Below the pieces are notes generated by a model that searched no databases, had not been told where the DNA came from, and was given only the letters and a program-made list of their open reading frames with translations. A program made the position numbers and the translations under genes. Positions 1 through 10,964 of a DNA stretch of 64,000 nucleotides are shown piece by piece. The DNA lies in contig CM038467.1 of assembly GCA_021464415.1 (NCBI GenBank), forward strand, positions 30,993,248 to 31,057,247, written 5' to 3'. The stretch is from Lonicera japonica. Taxonomy: Eukaryota; Streptophyta; Magnoliopsida; Dipsacales; Caprifoliaceae. Every line of letters begins with the position of its first letter. Position 1 is the first letter of the stretch.

Positions 1-120
1 GGTAAAGATATTATTGTCTAAAACTTTTATAATAAATGCTTGAAAATCACATGAGAAAATTAATTTTATGTGTTTTGAGATGAATGATTTTACTCCTTAT
101 TTTTTTCTCTCTTAAAAAAT
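1..120 (-). mobile_element. hAT-type MITE, cut by the window edge
   Basis: Bases 1-95 match, base for base over most of their length, the reverse complement of 8730-8840 inside the complete MITE at 8645-8962. Shared blocks include AATAAATGCTTGAAAATCAC and TGTGTTTTGAGA. The element is therefore a second copy in opposite orientation whose other end lies left of the window. It has no coding capacity. Confidence 0.6.
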
Positions 121-829
121 TATTTCTAAAATTTATATTTATCAAAAAAAATAAATAAATAAACTTTTTTAAAAAAATATTAAAATTCGTGAATCATACA
201 AGTTTAAAGGGAAATTAGGATACGATAACAAAAGCAAAATAATTACATGGAAGGGTAAAAATGAGGGAATGGGCCTACTGTGCCACGTGTGAGGTTGCCG
301 ACCAACTCTACCTCTGTGGATGACGTGTAGTTACCGTACAAGAAAAGTCCCCGCGTGTATTAATTTCTGACACGTGTCAATCTCGAAGTACCGTCATCAA
401 ATTTTATTTTTTATTTTTTTTAATAAATTTGTTTTCTCCTTTTTGTATGGCTAGCGTTTCAACGAAACATTTGGGTATTATTAAAATTGAAATTTTTTTA
501 AAGCAGTTGAAATAATTGCCGATTTAGAGCATTTCTAAAAAGAAAAAAATATATATGATTGATTAAAAATTAATATGTATATTTTATGCATTAATTAATT
601 TTTACACAAGACTTAAAGTTTTAAAAAAAATCAGCTCTAATAGAAATTTTGTAATTTTTTGTGTAAAATAGAAAATAACTAATAAGATATGAACAAAAGT
701 TATATGTTACTTTATACAATTTTTTTATTTTTTCTTAAAATTATTGTTGGTGCTAAAAACTTATAAGAGTATTTTAGACCATACAGTTAAATGATCGGAT
801 CAAATAATTGATATAATAAAAGCAACAAA
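121..829. other. AT-rich intergenic stretch with an ACGTG cluster
   Basis: I see no gene here. The only structured part is a less AT-rich block at about 270-385 with ACGT-core motifs, listed separately. The remainder is low-complexity A/T sequence with short poly-T and poly-A runs. Confidence 0.6.
282..378. promoter_or_regulatory. Cluster of G-box/ABRE-like ACGTG motifs
   Basis: CCACGTGT (283-290), TGACGTGT (321-328) and the perfect palindrome GACACGTGTC (369-378) lie within 100 bases. Such cores bind bZIP and bHLH factors, and clusters of them are typical of ABA- or light-responsive promoters. No gene start can be seen within the window on either side, so a target gene, if any, lies left of base 1 on the - strand. 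The motif could also belong to a transposon. Confidence 0.35.
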
Positions 830-834
830 AAAAA

Positions 835-1615
835 GAGTCAGAGATGTATAGATGAGGTTGTCTCGTATGAAGATGCGGATTAATGCTCTTCTATGGAATA
901 GAGTTAGAAACTCGGTTTGCTTTATATTGATGATGAACAAACAAATATTACATATTCACAAAAGTCTCTCTAACTTTCTATCCACACAATGTTGTAATAA
1001 GAGTGTTCTTAGGCTACATGAGTTCCGACTTCTCTATTTAGGAGCTTTACTGAGTGTCCTGAGTTTCTATTTCTCTCTTATCTTCTTGCTATTGAAATCT
1101 GGATTCTCCTTATTCTTAGGTTTTTTTGTTGTTGTTAGGTTGTTCCGGTTGTTAAGAGAAGTAAATGCTTCTTATATATATATGACTGAGAGGAAAAGTG
1201 CGGTCAGAGCTCCCAGAGCAGGTCTGGGGCCATGCTTCGATCATCACGAACTCTGACCTTACTTCTCCATGAATTTCGGTGCATTAAATATAGTTGGTGT
1301 GCATTTAATGAAGGTGAGTGGAGTTTTGCGAGTTCTACAGAGCAGGTGGAAGTCGCCGATACTTCTGTCAACCATTCTAGCAGAGTGATTAGGTGAGAAG
1401 GAACTCCAGAGCTCGCCGAAAGAGTTTTAGAGCCCGAGCTCCGCAATTCGTTGTACATAATTAACTCTCGAACGGGTGTCCAATTTGTGAGTGGCTCTAT
1501 CCTTTTTGTAGTGACCCAACAGAGTTCCTCCAAACTCCTCTCGCTGGGGCAGGCTTGATTACTGATGTAGATGGTCATGTGTCAGCTCGTGGTTGGCGGG
1601 ACAAGTTGGACTAAT
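835..1615 (-). mobile_element. Probable solo LTR or LTR fragment
   Basis: Read on the - strand, this segment has a TATA-like run (about 1172-1183), a leader rich in AACAA and an AATATAAAG polyadenylation-like signal near 925, which is the usual order of an LTR. No internal retroelement domain flanks it, and I could not fix TG..CA ends or a target duplication. The two short ORFs over it (852-1256 and 1204-1578) look like chance. It could be another AT-rich repeat. Confidence 0.35.
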
Positions 1616-2070
1616 AATTTGCACCATGAATTATATATTCATAATATTATAATCACAATGAATTTTGATTTATAGGTCTTGTTAATAAATTTTAAATATA
1701 TAATTTATATTAAAATTCATGTTTTCTATTAAAAGTTATTACATTTTAAATGTTTATAAAAAAATTAAGGACCGAGAAAGTTGACGTAATATTATAAATT
1801 AATGGTGTGTTTTACACTTTTATTATACACAAAACTTATTTTTAAAAGACTGATTGAGATAAAAAATTTACAAGTTGTTTAAATTTTACACAAGATGAAA
1901 TTATACACTACTGCTGGAAATTAAATACTTTTATATTTTAAATTTTTATGAAAAGTCAATTATAATTTTTTAACTCGACCGTTAGTAATATGTACATTTC
2001 ATGCTAATTTAGATTTGTGTTTGTTAATTAGTTATTTTTTAAAGGAGCCTAAAAACAACAAATATGATTT
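1616..2070. other. Intergenic, nothing recognised
   Basis: AT-rich sequence without a supportable ORF, RNA gene or repeat boundary. Confidence 0.6.
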
Positions 2071-2990
2071 TGTTTAATATAGCTTGAAAAGTTCAGGAAC
2101 TCAACTAACCCACCCTGGTAGGTTAAAATGAAGTTCGAGTTAAGGAGATGGATTGAGCCACTGGCCAAATAGACAAAAGAACACAGAGGAGACCATTCCT
2201 AACCAAAATGGTCTCACTAATGTAATAACACTGGTGTGATGGTCCTGCTGAAGAAATACATAGCCGAGATGGTTGTGTTAATATGGATTATGGATAAAGA
2301 TAGTGACATTTATAAAGTGTCAAAATAGTACCCAAGTTTTGTCATATTTGGTATGTTATTATTTACCTTAATGGAGTATTGTAACCCTAATTCTATACTT
2401 ATAAATACAACACGAAAAGCTCATTATAATGGTCGTGAATTCCAGGTAAGTAATTATAGAGAGAAAAAGACGGTAGCTTACTTGTATTTTTTTCTAAGTT
2501 TGAGCAATATATATATAAACATACACAAGGAGGACGTACTACAGGAGGAGCATGAGCACTACTGGAGGAATTTACCTACAACCCAAATCTTAGTCTCATT
2601 CACTCACTATTTCTCTTGTCCTTGCTGAATTGTGCTTAGCCTAAATCAATAGTGGGGAGACCTAAATTTTTTGGCAATCATAATTGGCCCCATTTGTGGG
2701 AAGCGATAACTTATGCATTTTCCTTCATTATTTAGCCACACTATCCAGTTATGGTTTAAACGCGCAGTATAATAAAAAGCTCCTAACCCACCCTCATATA
2801 CCATCTCACCAGAGAATGGGAATGGAAATGTATTTCCCCACTTCCAGTGGACCTTGCTATAACAACAGCCCTAGACAAGGGTATAATTGATAACAATTAT
2901 ACTTTATAAAGTGCAAAAGACTCTCAAAATGAGCTTATGAGGCTCAAAGTGGAAAATCAGGCCCTTACGCAACTCCTCTAAGGTATTTTA
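2071..2990 (+). mobile_element. Relic of an LTR retrotransposon (5' LTR plus leader)
   Basis: A possible LTR runs from TGTTTAATAT (2071) to GGCAATCA (about 2680), with a TATA-like CTTATAAATA near 2398. It is followed at once by TTGGCCCCATTTGTGGG, which resembles the TTGGCGCCGTCTGTGGG leader that follows the LTR in many plant Ty3/gypsy and TRIM elements. Downstream (about 2890-2980) a short stretch reads as a charged, leucine-rich helix like part of a gag, with a stop. No second LTR is present. The assignment rests on the leader motif. Confidence 0.4.
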
Positions 2991-3044
2991 AATTCACACC
3001 ACAAACTTTATCTCATGTTTAATATATATATATATATTTATAAT

Positions 3045-3415
3045 GGGGTCCATACTGGTAAGTGCGTACGCACCTACCTAAAAAAGCGCGCTCCTCTTAT
3101 TTAAAGAACAACCTTCCCCTGGTGCCAAACAAGCTTAGACTTTTCCCAAAAATAAACAAAACACCTCTACAATATTACTCACTTTCAAAAAATTGAATGA
3201 ACATTGTTTATTTCTTTCTCATTCCTTAATTTCCCCTCTCCAAATAGCTTCATCTTTCTTATCTCTTTACTCTTTTAGTTTGTTTCTCTCCTCAATGACT
3301 AACTGCGTAAGTGGCTCTCTCCTTCTCCTTTTTTTATTGTGATTTAAAAATCTAAGGATTTATCATGTGATTAGATCTTGAATTTGGGCATTTCAAGGGC
3401 TTAAAGTAGTAACAT
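3045..3415 (+). repeat. Left terminal inverted repeat of the MULE
   Basis: It is the inverted partner of 6648-7040. The outer bases read CATACTGGTAAGTGCGTACG here and CATACCAATAAGTGTGCACA from the other end. The two copies have diverged noticeably, so the insertion is not recent. Confidence 0.75.
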
Positions 3416-3769
3416 AAATCTATATTATACAAGTAGGAATTAAAACATAGAGCTTGTAAAAAAATCCACCCCTTAGTGTAATTATACATGTTATTGATTT
3501 TTAAGTTTAAGGGAATGAATTAGTTGGCGTGATGTTGTTCTGAGTTTAAAAAGTATAATTTTTTGTGGGTATTTTAGATCTTTGCTTATATTTCTTTTAA
3601 ATTTTTGTATTTTTGTTATGTGTTATTTTTTCTTTGATATCTTATTCGATTCACTGGGTTTTTTAGGTCAACTTAGGGGGAAAATGAGAACTTTGATATG
3701 GGGTTATTTATAAATTGGCCTAGAAAACTTAAGGATTGGCTTTTTTAGTATTGGGTTACATTCAATCTA

Positions 3770-4024
3770 TGATATTGGCTTATCGTACATAGGGGCGATA
3801 GTTGATGATTGTAAAGAATTAGCGTCAAGTTTTCTTCAGTGCGATTTTAATTTTGTTCGTAGGATAGCGAATCAAGCGGCGCATTTCTTAGCTAAAGTTG
3901 CTGGTTCGAATACTACTGTTGGGTCGTGGGAGCATGTTCCCCCCATTTCTTAAATGATGTTTTGTTATTTGATTTAATGTGAGCGTTGTTTTGATTTTCA
4001 AAAAAAAAGAAAAGAAAAGAAAAT
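3770..4024 (+). mobile_element. 5'-truncated LINE tail inside the MULE
   Basis: One frame at about 3795-3950 reads as the end of the RNase H-like domain of plant L1-type LINEs. It includes FVRRIANQAAHFLAKVAGS, then VPPIS and a stop. The untranslated tail ends in an A-rich stretch at about 3999-4024. Nothing upstream matches a reverse transcriptase, so this is a short 5'-truncated insertion nested between the left inverted repeat and the transposase relic. Confidence 0.7.
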
Positions 4025-4199
4025 TTTGAAATTTATTGTGTGTTTTTTTTGTGGATTTGTCTGAAATTATTAGTAATTTTTTTGATGTATTTTCTATAGG
4101 TCCATTATAACGGTTTATGAAAAATGGAAAATTTAGACAGCGAAGTAGGAAGAGTTGTAAAAATTTGGAAGATGAAAATAGTTTAATATACACTCCTTA

Positions 4200-6560
4200 A
4201 AGTATTAGATGAGTTGAGGCTAAAAAAGGGCGACAATTTGAGACACTAGATGATGTTGTCTCATTCTACAATGCTTACGTTAAAGAGGTGGCCGGATTTA
4301 GTGTTTGTAGTTGGACTACTAAGAAAGAGCCGAGAAGTGACGAGATAAGAAGGAATGAATATTGTAGTTTTAAACAATTAAACTTTTCAAGAATTTGTTA
4401 TATTGGAAAGAAAAAATGTCGGGGAAGCTTATGTGAGGGTTGTATTGTCAAACTTGCAGTTTTAAAGTCAAATTCCAAAAAATATATTGTTAATGTTTTC
4501 AATAAGGGGCACAGTCATCCGCTATCAACCCGATCAAAGGTTTACTTTTTAAGGTCCCATCGTAATATTTCAACTTCTTGAAGTGCAATATGGAGGTATA
4601 AAAAATATTGGGTGCACAAGAGATTTATATAACCATGGAAGAGATATACATGCTAATACGAAGGGCTTTGATGGTGAAATGTTTTATGATTATTTGAAAT
4701 TGGAACAAGGAAATAATCCATCGTTTACTTTTGAAATTGAGGGCAATGAGAAACAAAATATTACTCGTTTATTTTGGTCCGATGTAACTTCAAGGTGGGC
4801 TTATAACTTTTATGGTGATAGAATCTTTGATACTACTTATAACACTAATCAATATAACATGATATTTGCACCAATTATGGGGGTTAACAATCATGGTTAA
4901 ACAGTTGCTTTTGGTTGTGAATTTTTGAATCATGAGAGCATTGGTGATTTTATCTGGCTATTTAATTAAGTTTTAGAAGCCATACTAGCAATGGTGCCCC
5001 GAAGATGATTATTAGCAATCAAGACATATCTATGACTAAGGCATTTCCTATTATTCTTCCAAATACTTTTTATATGTATTGTAGTTTGCATATATTAATG
5101 AAGTTTTCATAAAATATATATACATAGCCTTTCTTAGTTTTATAAGACTTTTTTTTTCATAATTTTTTTTCACTAGTATTGTAGTTGGTATATATTAATG
5201 AATTTTTTAGAGAAAATTAATGCAGTTAAGAGTTCTCAGCTTCCATTTGAAAACTAGTTAACAACCCGTGCGATGCACGGGTGTTTAATAAATATACAAT
5301 TTTAGTATTGTTTGTTTTAATAACTTTGTTTAATAATTGGCTTAAATATGTTATGTAAGGAAAATAAAATATATATTGCCTATTTTTAAATTTAATTTTG
5401 CGACTTTTGCTTTGTTAGTTTTAGTAAATACATTAATTTCAATCAAATTTATTGGTTGATAATACAACTTATTTGCTATGGCAAACTAAAAATAAGATTT
5501 TTAATTTTAACACATTTTTAGAAAAATTATAATAAATTATGCTACTTACAATATTATAATAATAATTATTATTTTATTATGCATTAAGAATATAAAAAAA
5601 ATAATTAATAAGTAATTAATATTACTGCAATTAAGAATATAAGAAAAATAATTAATGAGTAATTAATGTATCTACTTCCTCTATAATAGTATAGAATATA
5701 GATATATTATAGTTTTATTATGCATTAAGAATATAAGAAAAATAATTAATGAGTAATTAATGTATTTACTTCTTTCATAATACTATATAATAATATATGA
5801 TATATGATATGTTGCTAGTGAGATTTAAATGCTTAGTCTAAATAAATGGGATATAAATGCTCAATTGATGTGAAGCTGACATGTGGCACTTATGTGTTAA
5901 TAAGGGGTTCCATTTTAAATGCTTAGTCTAAATAAATGGGATATAAATGCTCAATTGCTGGGAAGCCGACACGTGGCACTATGTGGTAATAAGGGGCTCC
6001 ATTTTTATTAGTTTTAGTTGATTAGAGACTCCTGAAGAATTTGACTTACAATGGGAAAGTTTTTTTTAAGAAAAATGGGTTTGGAGGAAACAAGTGATTG
6101 GAAGATATGTATAAAATTCGTTCAAGTTGAACTCCTGCATAAGTTAATCACGTTTTTTCAGTTGATATGTCAAGTAGCCAATGGGTGGATGATCATGCAT
6201 TTTTAAAGAAATTTGTTTCTATGAGTAATTCATTGGTGAATTTTATGATACAGTTTTGCAGGGGACTTACGCCAACGTCATGAGAAGTTGATGGGTGCTC
6301 ACAAAAATATCATTAAGAAGTTTAAAATTAGAATAAATCATGACTTTTGTTACAAATGGCAGATACTTACACAAATAAAGTGTATTAAAAATTTGAGGGT
6401 GAAGTGTGTGACAACTTTAAGTACATGTTCTAGTTTGTCATGGAAACTAACAATCACCGTGTGTATCAAATTCGAAGAAAGAATATCGAAACAAGTAAAG
6501 TCCATGACATCGTTTATGACAAGAATTTGGATTTTACTTCTTTTGGTTGTAAAAGTTCAA
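4200..6560 (+). pseudogene. FAR1/FRS-like MULE transposase, broken
   Basis: At 4200-4581 the frame reads as a FAR1 DNA-binding domain, with ETLDDVVSFYNAYVKEVAGF followed by cysteines and a GHSHPL zinc-ligand motif. After a stop, 4583-4900 continues into the MULE transposase core (DTTYNTNQYNMIFAPIMGVN), and 5000-5110 reads GAPKMIISNQDISMTK. A segment of about 100 bases is partly duplicated near 5078 and 5178. The frame is then interrupted by the Helitron at 5254-6021. It resumes at about 6025 with ETPEEFDLQWES, MSSSQWVDDHAFLKKF and a SWIM-like stretch. Several stops and frameshifts show that it cannot be translated. Host FRS transcription factors share this fold, but the flanking inverted repeats mark this copy as a transposon gene. 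Confidence 0.8.
5254..6021 (-). mobile_element. Non-autonomous Helitron nested in the transposase relic
   Basis: Read on the - strand the element ends in a perfect 8-bp-stem hairpin (ACCCGTGC/GCACGGGT, 5264-5282) followed by TGTTAA and CTAG (5254-5257), the hallmark Helitron 3' end. It starts TCAACTAAAA at 6021. The flanks are A (5253) and T (6022), the expected A^T insertion without target duplication. Removing it nearly rejoins the transposase reading at FEN/ETPEEF, one base out of frame. The interior is AT-rich and has a 90-bp tandem duplication (about 5827-6001) but no coding sequence. Confidence 0.8.
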
Positions 6561-6647
6561 AACATTATAATCCCATATAAGTACATTATCGCATATTTGA
6601 TGATCTTAATAAATAGCACAACAAACACATCTTGAAAATATGGATCA

Positions 6648-7040
6648 AGTTTGCGTATGTTACTACTTGAAGCCCTTGAAATGCCCAAATTTAAGATCCT
6701 ATCACATGATAAGGCCCTAGATTTCCAAATCATAACAAAAAAGAGGGGGGAGAGAGAGCCACTCACTCAGTCGTCGTTGAGGAGAGGGACTAGTTAAAAG
6801 AAAGAAAAGGGACGAAGCTGTTAGAAAGAGAAGATGGATGAAGTTATCTACAGAGAAGAAACTAAACTGTGAGAGAGAGAGAGGAACAATGTTCTTTCAA
6901 TTTTGTGAGAGTGAGTAGTACTGTAAAGGTGCTTTCTTTGTTTTTGAGAAAAGTTGATGTTTGGCAATAGGGGAACATTATTCTTTAAAAAAGAGTATTG
7001 CATTTTTAAATGGGTGTGCACACTTATTGGTATGAGAACC
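6648..7040 (-). repeat. Right terminal inverted repeat of the MULE
   Basis: Inverted partner of 3045-3415. It contains a GA-rich tract at about 6744-6890 that corresponds to a CT-rich tract on the left side. Its outer end lies 25 bases from the next MULE. Confidence 0.75.
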
Positions 7041-7064
7041 TAACTATATATAAATATATATATA

Positions 7065-8262
7065 CGGAACATATCAGGTAAGGACCAATCCTTACGGATT
7101 GGCCCCGACCTTTAAAAATACGGAGCCAGCCGGAATCCCTCACATCTATAACCAAACAACTGCTTAAATTTAAAACACAAAAAGGCAAATTTTCACCTCT
7201 CAGTATCTCTTTCCTCTTTCTCTCTATCTCTCCTGCGTCATTCACGCACCTTCTCCCCTCTCACTCCTTTGTCACCCTCTCTCACACCACCGTAACTAGC
7301 TGAGACCTCTCCATCGTCCACCACGATTTGCTAATATCCATCGTCTCCCCTTCGCAATCTCGCAGTAAGCACATACATAGGCACTCCTCCGTCGCCCTCT
7401 CTCACTCCATCGTAAGCTACTGTACAAATCCATTGCAAATAGTCAATCTTCTTGAACATAACTAATCTTGCAAATCTCGATCTGTGTCTTGCTAATGAAG
7501 AACAAATCAAATGATGGTCTATCTTTAGTGAAACACCGCTGTCAAGAGAACCCATTTACTTGCCCATTAATATAAACTTAAAATTCTATATATTGGTAGG
7601 AAAATCAAGATTAAGAAAGTAAAACAGGGGAAGAGAGAGAAAGTCTACTTTTTCTTTCTGCAGCTATAACGAGAAATTGGGTTATTAGTTATAGAATGAG
7701 GTAACGCAACAAGTGTAAAAAAATAGAGGGTTTTTTGTTTTTATATCATTAAAGAATTTGAGAAGTGTTAATGGAAGAGGAGAAAAGTAAAGTCAGAATT
7801 TAAAAATAAGTCCATGAAAGGGGAGGGAGGGTCATTAATCGTCAACTAGAGAGGGAATGAATAGACATTTTCACAGATTGTCTATTTTAAATGAGAAATG
7901 GAGGCAATTTTTTTGGAATATATTGTTGCTTGCCAAAGTAAGCTATAGACGGTGGATGTCCTTGCTTGCTACGAGCTTTGCGAAGGGGAGATGGTGGATA
8001 TTAGCAAATCATGGTGGGCAGTGGAGAGGTCTCAGCTGGTTACGGTGGAGTGAGAGAGGGCGATGGATGAGTAAGAGGGGAGAGCGTGCGGGAATGATGC
8101 AGAGGAGTGAGAAAGGAGAGAGATATTGAGGTGAAAAATTGCCTTTATATGTTTTTAATTTAAGCAAGTGTCCGGTTACAGATGTGAGGGATTCCAGCTG
8201 GGTCTGTGTTTTTAAAGGTTGGGGCCAATTCGTAAAGATTGGTCCTTATCTGATATGTTCCG
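7065..8262. mobile_element. Non-autonomous MULE with about 300-bp inverted repeats
   Basis: The element starts CGGAACATATCAGGTAAGGA and ends with the near-perfect inverse TCCTTATCTGATATGTTCCG. The match continues inward for about 300 bases (7065-7370 against 8262-7965), through blocks such as GGAATCCCTCACATCT and CAGCTGAGACCTCTCCA. The ends sit in (TA)n tracts, so the target duplication cannot be resolved. The 280-base core (about 7570-7850) has no recognisable captured gene. ORFs at 7024-7245, 7331-7555 and 7857-8129 lie in the inverted repeats and are not genes. Confidence 0.75.
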
Positions 8263-8636
8263 TATATATATATATATATATATATTAAATATGAGAACAA
8301 GTTTATGGTATGTACCTAAAATATTTAAAATACATTGCTAAACTATTTATATGAAAAATTAAGTTACGGGGAGAGTCAAACGTGCTAATTTTTGTTAAAA
8401 ATTCTTAGTTTTCGTCACAAATAAATTTCAGCCTTTTGATAACTATTATACAAAGCAAACATTGTTGATAAAAAAGGCATTTTCACGAAAAGTGATCTTT
8501 TAATTAAAAAGCATATTCTACCGCTAATTTGAAAAGAAAAATAGCAAACGTTTTAAGTGTTCTTGTGGTGGGACAAAATCTTATGACAATCTTTTTAAAG
8601 TCAAAGACTTTTTTGATTCCATCATGTTTTTATGAT
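8263..8636. other. Intergenic, nothing recognised
   Basis: It begins with a (TA)n run to about 8286 and is then plain AT-rich sequence. Confidence 0.6.
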
Positions 8637-8644
8637 GACGTTAG

Positions 8645-8962
8645 GCCTCGTTTGGTTTACGGATTTTAGTACTCGGGAAAGGAAAGTTTTTCCTTTCTTT
8701 TGTTTGGCAACATAAATTTTGGAAACGCTTTCCCGAGAGAGGGAAAAGTAGGGAGGTAAAACCATTCCTCTCAAAACACATGTGATTGATTTTTCCATGT
8801 GATTTTCAAGCATTTATTACAAAAGATTTTTGCAATAATAACCTTTACCTAAATATCTTTCATACTTTACTAAACACAAGAAAGGAAAATTGACGGGAAA
8901 TTTAATTTCCCACCTCCATGAAAAAGATAAGGGAATTGATTTCCCTTCCGTGAACCAAACGA
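8645..8962. mobile_element. hAT-type MITE with 8-bp target duplication
   Basis: The element is flanked by a perfect 8-bp duplication, GACGTTAG (8637-8644 and 8963-8970), the size made by hAT transposases. The ends are inverted: TCGTTTGGTTTACGG near the left end and CCGTGAACCAAACGA at the right end. The 318-base interior has no coding sequence. A second copy is cut by the left edge of the window. Confidence 0.85.
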
Positions 8963-8970
8963 GACGTTAG

Positions 8971-9630
8971 AGTGTGATTTGTAAGAATATATGTATTAAT
9001 AATATATTTATAAAAAGGAATATATTTTTTATAGCTACATTTAATAGGGCATAAATAAATAAAACAAATATTTAATTCTTTATACAAAGCAATAATTTCA
9101 TCACACAATTTTTTCTAAACAATATAACACTTTTTTATATACAAATTATAAATTTACAACCACCACAATAAGGTTGGATGTACAATCACCACTATGAAAG
9201 TGGACCAAATAAAGCAACAAATGATTCAACAATTGCGTCTGTGTGTTGAATTCGAGATTTCTTTATTACGATGACAAGATAAATTTTAATGGAGTACAAG
9301 TCCGGTGGCATGTAAAAGTGTGTATAGTTTAGGGTTTGAAAGATCGCCACTGGAATGGGCTGGGCTACTTGACTTAGGGTGGGCTAGACGTGGAGTGGAT
9401 TAAGTATAACTTTTTTATATACAACAAACATATAAAATATATACTTTAAGTTAAGGTCCTTATGGGAAATGCTCTATATATATATATATACATAATTCTA
9501 GAGTGGGCTGGACTCTTTATGGCCGAACCAAAGTCCACCCCTGACTTTATTTGAGAGAGTTATTAAACTATTTTATTATTTAATAAAACCAAATTACAAA
9601 AGGATTCTTGTTCAAAAAAAAAAAAATTTA
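8971..9630. other. Intergenic, nothing recognised
   Basis: AT-rich sequence with a (TA)n run near 9475-9490. No gene or repeat boundary could be supported. Confidence 0.6.
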
Positions 9631-9634
9631 TAAA

Positions 9635-9800
9635 AGGATTCCGGTGCTTACCACTGGATACTTATTAAAGCGAGTGGTCAGTGGTATGCAGATATTTTGA
9701 GTTTGATTTTTGACAATTATAAAATTATTGTGATTAGTAGTAAAATTAAATTTGCGAGTGGAGATTAATCTCACATTTAAGATAGTGTGGAAATATCTTG
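9635..9800 (+). mobile_element. Possible tRNA-derived SINE
   Basis: AAGCGAGTGGTCAGTGG (about 9669) resembles a pol III box A, and TGAGTTTGATTTTTG (about 9698) a decayed box B at the right distance. Ends and tail are unclear. Confidence 0.3.
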
Positions 9801-9830
9801 CGAGAACAAAAAAAAAGTTAATAGGTAAAA

Positions 9831-10790
9831 TCAACAAATCACATTAACTTTTATTAAAAAAATTATCCTGAAAACGATTACAAAATAAATTGAACAACCG
9901 AAAATACACATGCATATCAATTTGCTATCCAACTACTCGACCGAATTTTTTGGTGAAATTAGTATAAATGATCTCTCGATGAAATGATCATCTTTCCCTA
10001 GGATATACGTATATGTATATGAATATGTGTGTATATATATGTAAACTTTCTCGTGATGAGCTATTGGGAATATACAAGGAGGAGGAGAGGGGGGTGGGGG
10101 GTTAAGTTGTGGATTTGATTCTTGATTTTTGAGAATATAATACAAAATACTAGAACTCACAATTTCCTAAGTTGGGAATAAGAACTGATACTACTTGAGT
10201 TAGAAATCTTTAAACTTTTTTTAGACTCTAGCATTTCTCATGTGAACAAAAAAAACGTGAGACATGAAATGGAACTAAAAAATATATCAAAATTTATAAT
10301 CCAAATGATTAAACCACACATTTATAATGAAATTTGGGGGAGAGAGTGACGAGTGCTTACCACTTTCATTAAGTGGTATTATGAGCAAGTGAGAGTCCCA
10401 CTCCCCCTGGGTTGGGGTTGTTGGGTTGTGCGTGATGATTGCATATTTTTTGTTTTCATATAAAAAATGATGGCACTGCTACTCGGATAACCATAGTAAT
10501 TTTAAAGCTAATATGTGCAACAAACCCTGACTTCTGGAAGGGAAGCATTTACTAGATAAAAGGTCAACGAGAGCTCAAACTTTAAATAGGTAGGATGACG
10601 CAGGTGCTCTATTGAGCTGCACCACGAAATTGAGAGCTCTAAGTGAGCCATTTTTGATAAGCAGAATTGGCGAGGCGGGATGATGTGTATTTGCACTTGT
10701 TTTTGGGAGGTGGTTTTGTGATTATTTTAGGCTAACGTAGCATTGTGAAAAAATATAGGGATAAGTTGTGTAAATAGTGCAATACCAGGG
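9831..10790. other. Intergenic upstream of ECH, nothing recognised
   Basis: Contains a G-rich patch (10080-10102) and no supported gene. The last 150 bases probably include the ECH promoter, but I see no clear TATA box. Confidence 0.5.
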
Positions 10791-10964
10791 GTTCTTTCGT
10801 GAATTTAAAACAATTAATAGGGAGATCTTCATTTCTAATTTCTCTCTCTACGTTTGTTGATTTCACTCGCTCTCTTTCTTGCACCAGATATTTGGGGAAG
10901 AGACATAACCAGCTGAATTGGAAGCCATTTCAGTTTGATTATTGCAAAGTTTTCAACTTTCTTA

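Larger units (their letters stand above)
3045..7040 (+). mobile_element. Mutator-like element with long terminal inverted repeats and FAR1-type transposase relic
   Basis: The left end (about 3045-3415) and the reverse complement of the right end (about 7040-6648) match over some 370 bases. Shared blocks include TATTTAAAGAAC/TTTAAAGAATAA, CCCCT.TTGCCAAAC and TTTGGGCATTTCAAGGGCTT. Between them lie a LINE tail (about 3770-4024), a broken FAR1/FRS-type transposase (4200-6560) and a nested Helitron (5254-6021). No clean 9-bp target duplication is visible because both flanks are (TA)n. The element is dead as it stands. Confidence 0.8.

Noticed and set aside
852..1256. 134-aa ORF at the left side
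   Set aside because: No recognisable domain and overlapped by a - strand LTR-like promoter and leader.
3888..4193. 101-aa - strand ORF
   Set aside because: It lies antisense to the LINE tail and its A-rich end; composition is low-complexity Phe/Lys.
7857..8129. 90-aa Trp/Arg-rich ORF
   Set aside because: It lies in the right inverted repeat of a MULE and has an inverted counterpart on the left; no family resemblance.
9635..9760. Functional tRNA gene
   Set aside because: Box A and box B-like motifs exist but no acceptor stem or anticodon arm can be formed; same for 20641-20805, 44690-44775 and 59475-59610.
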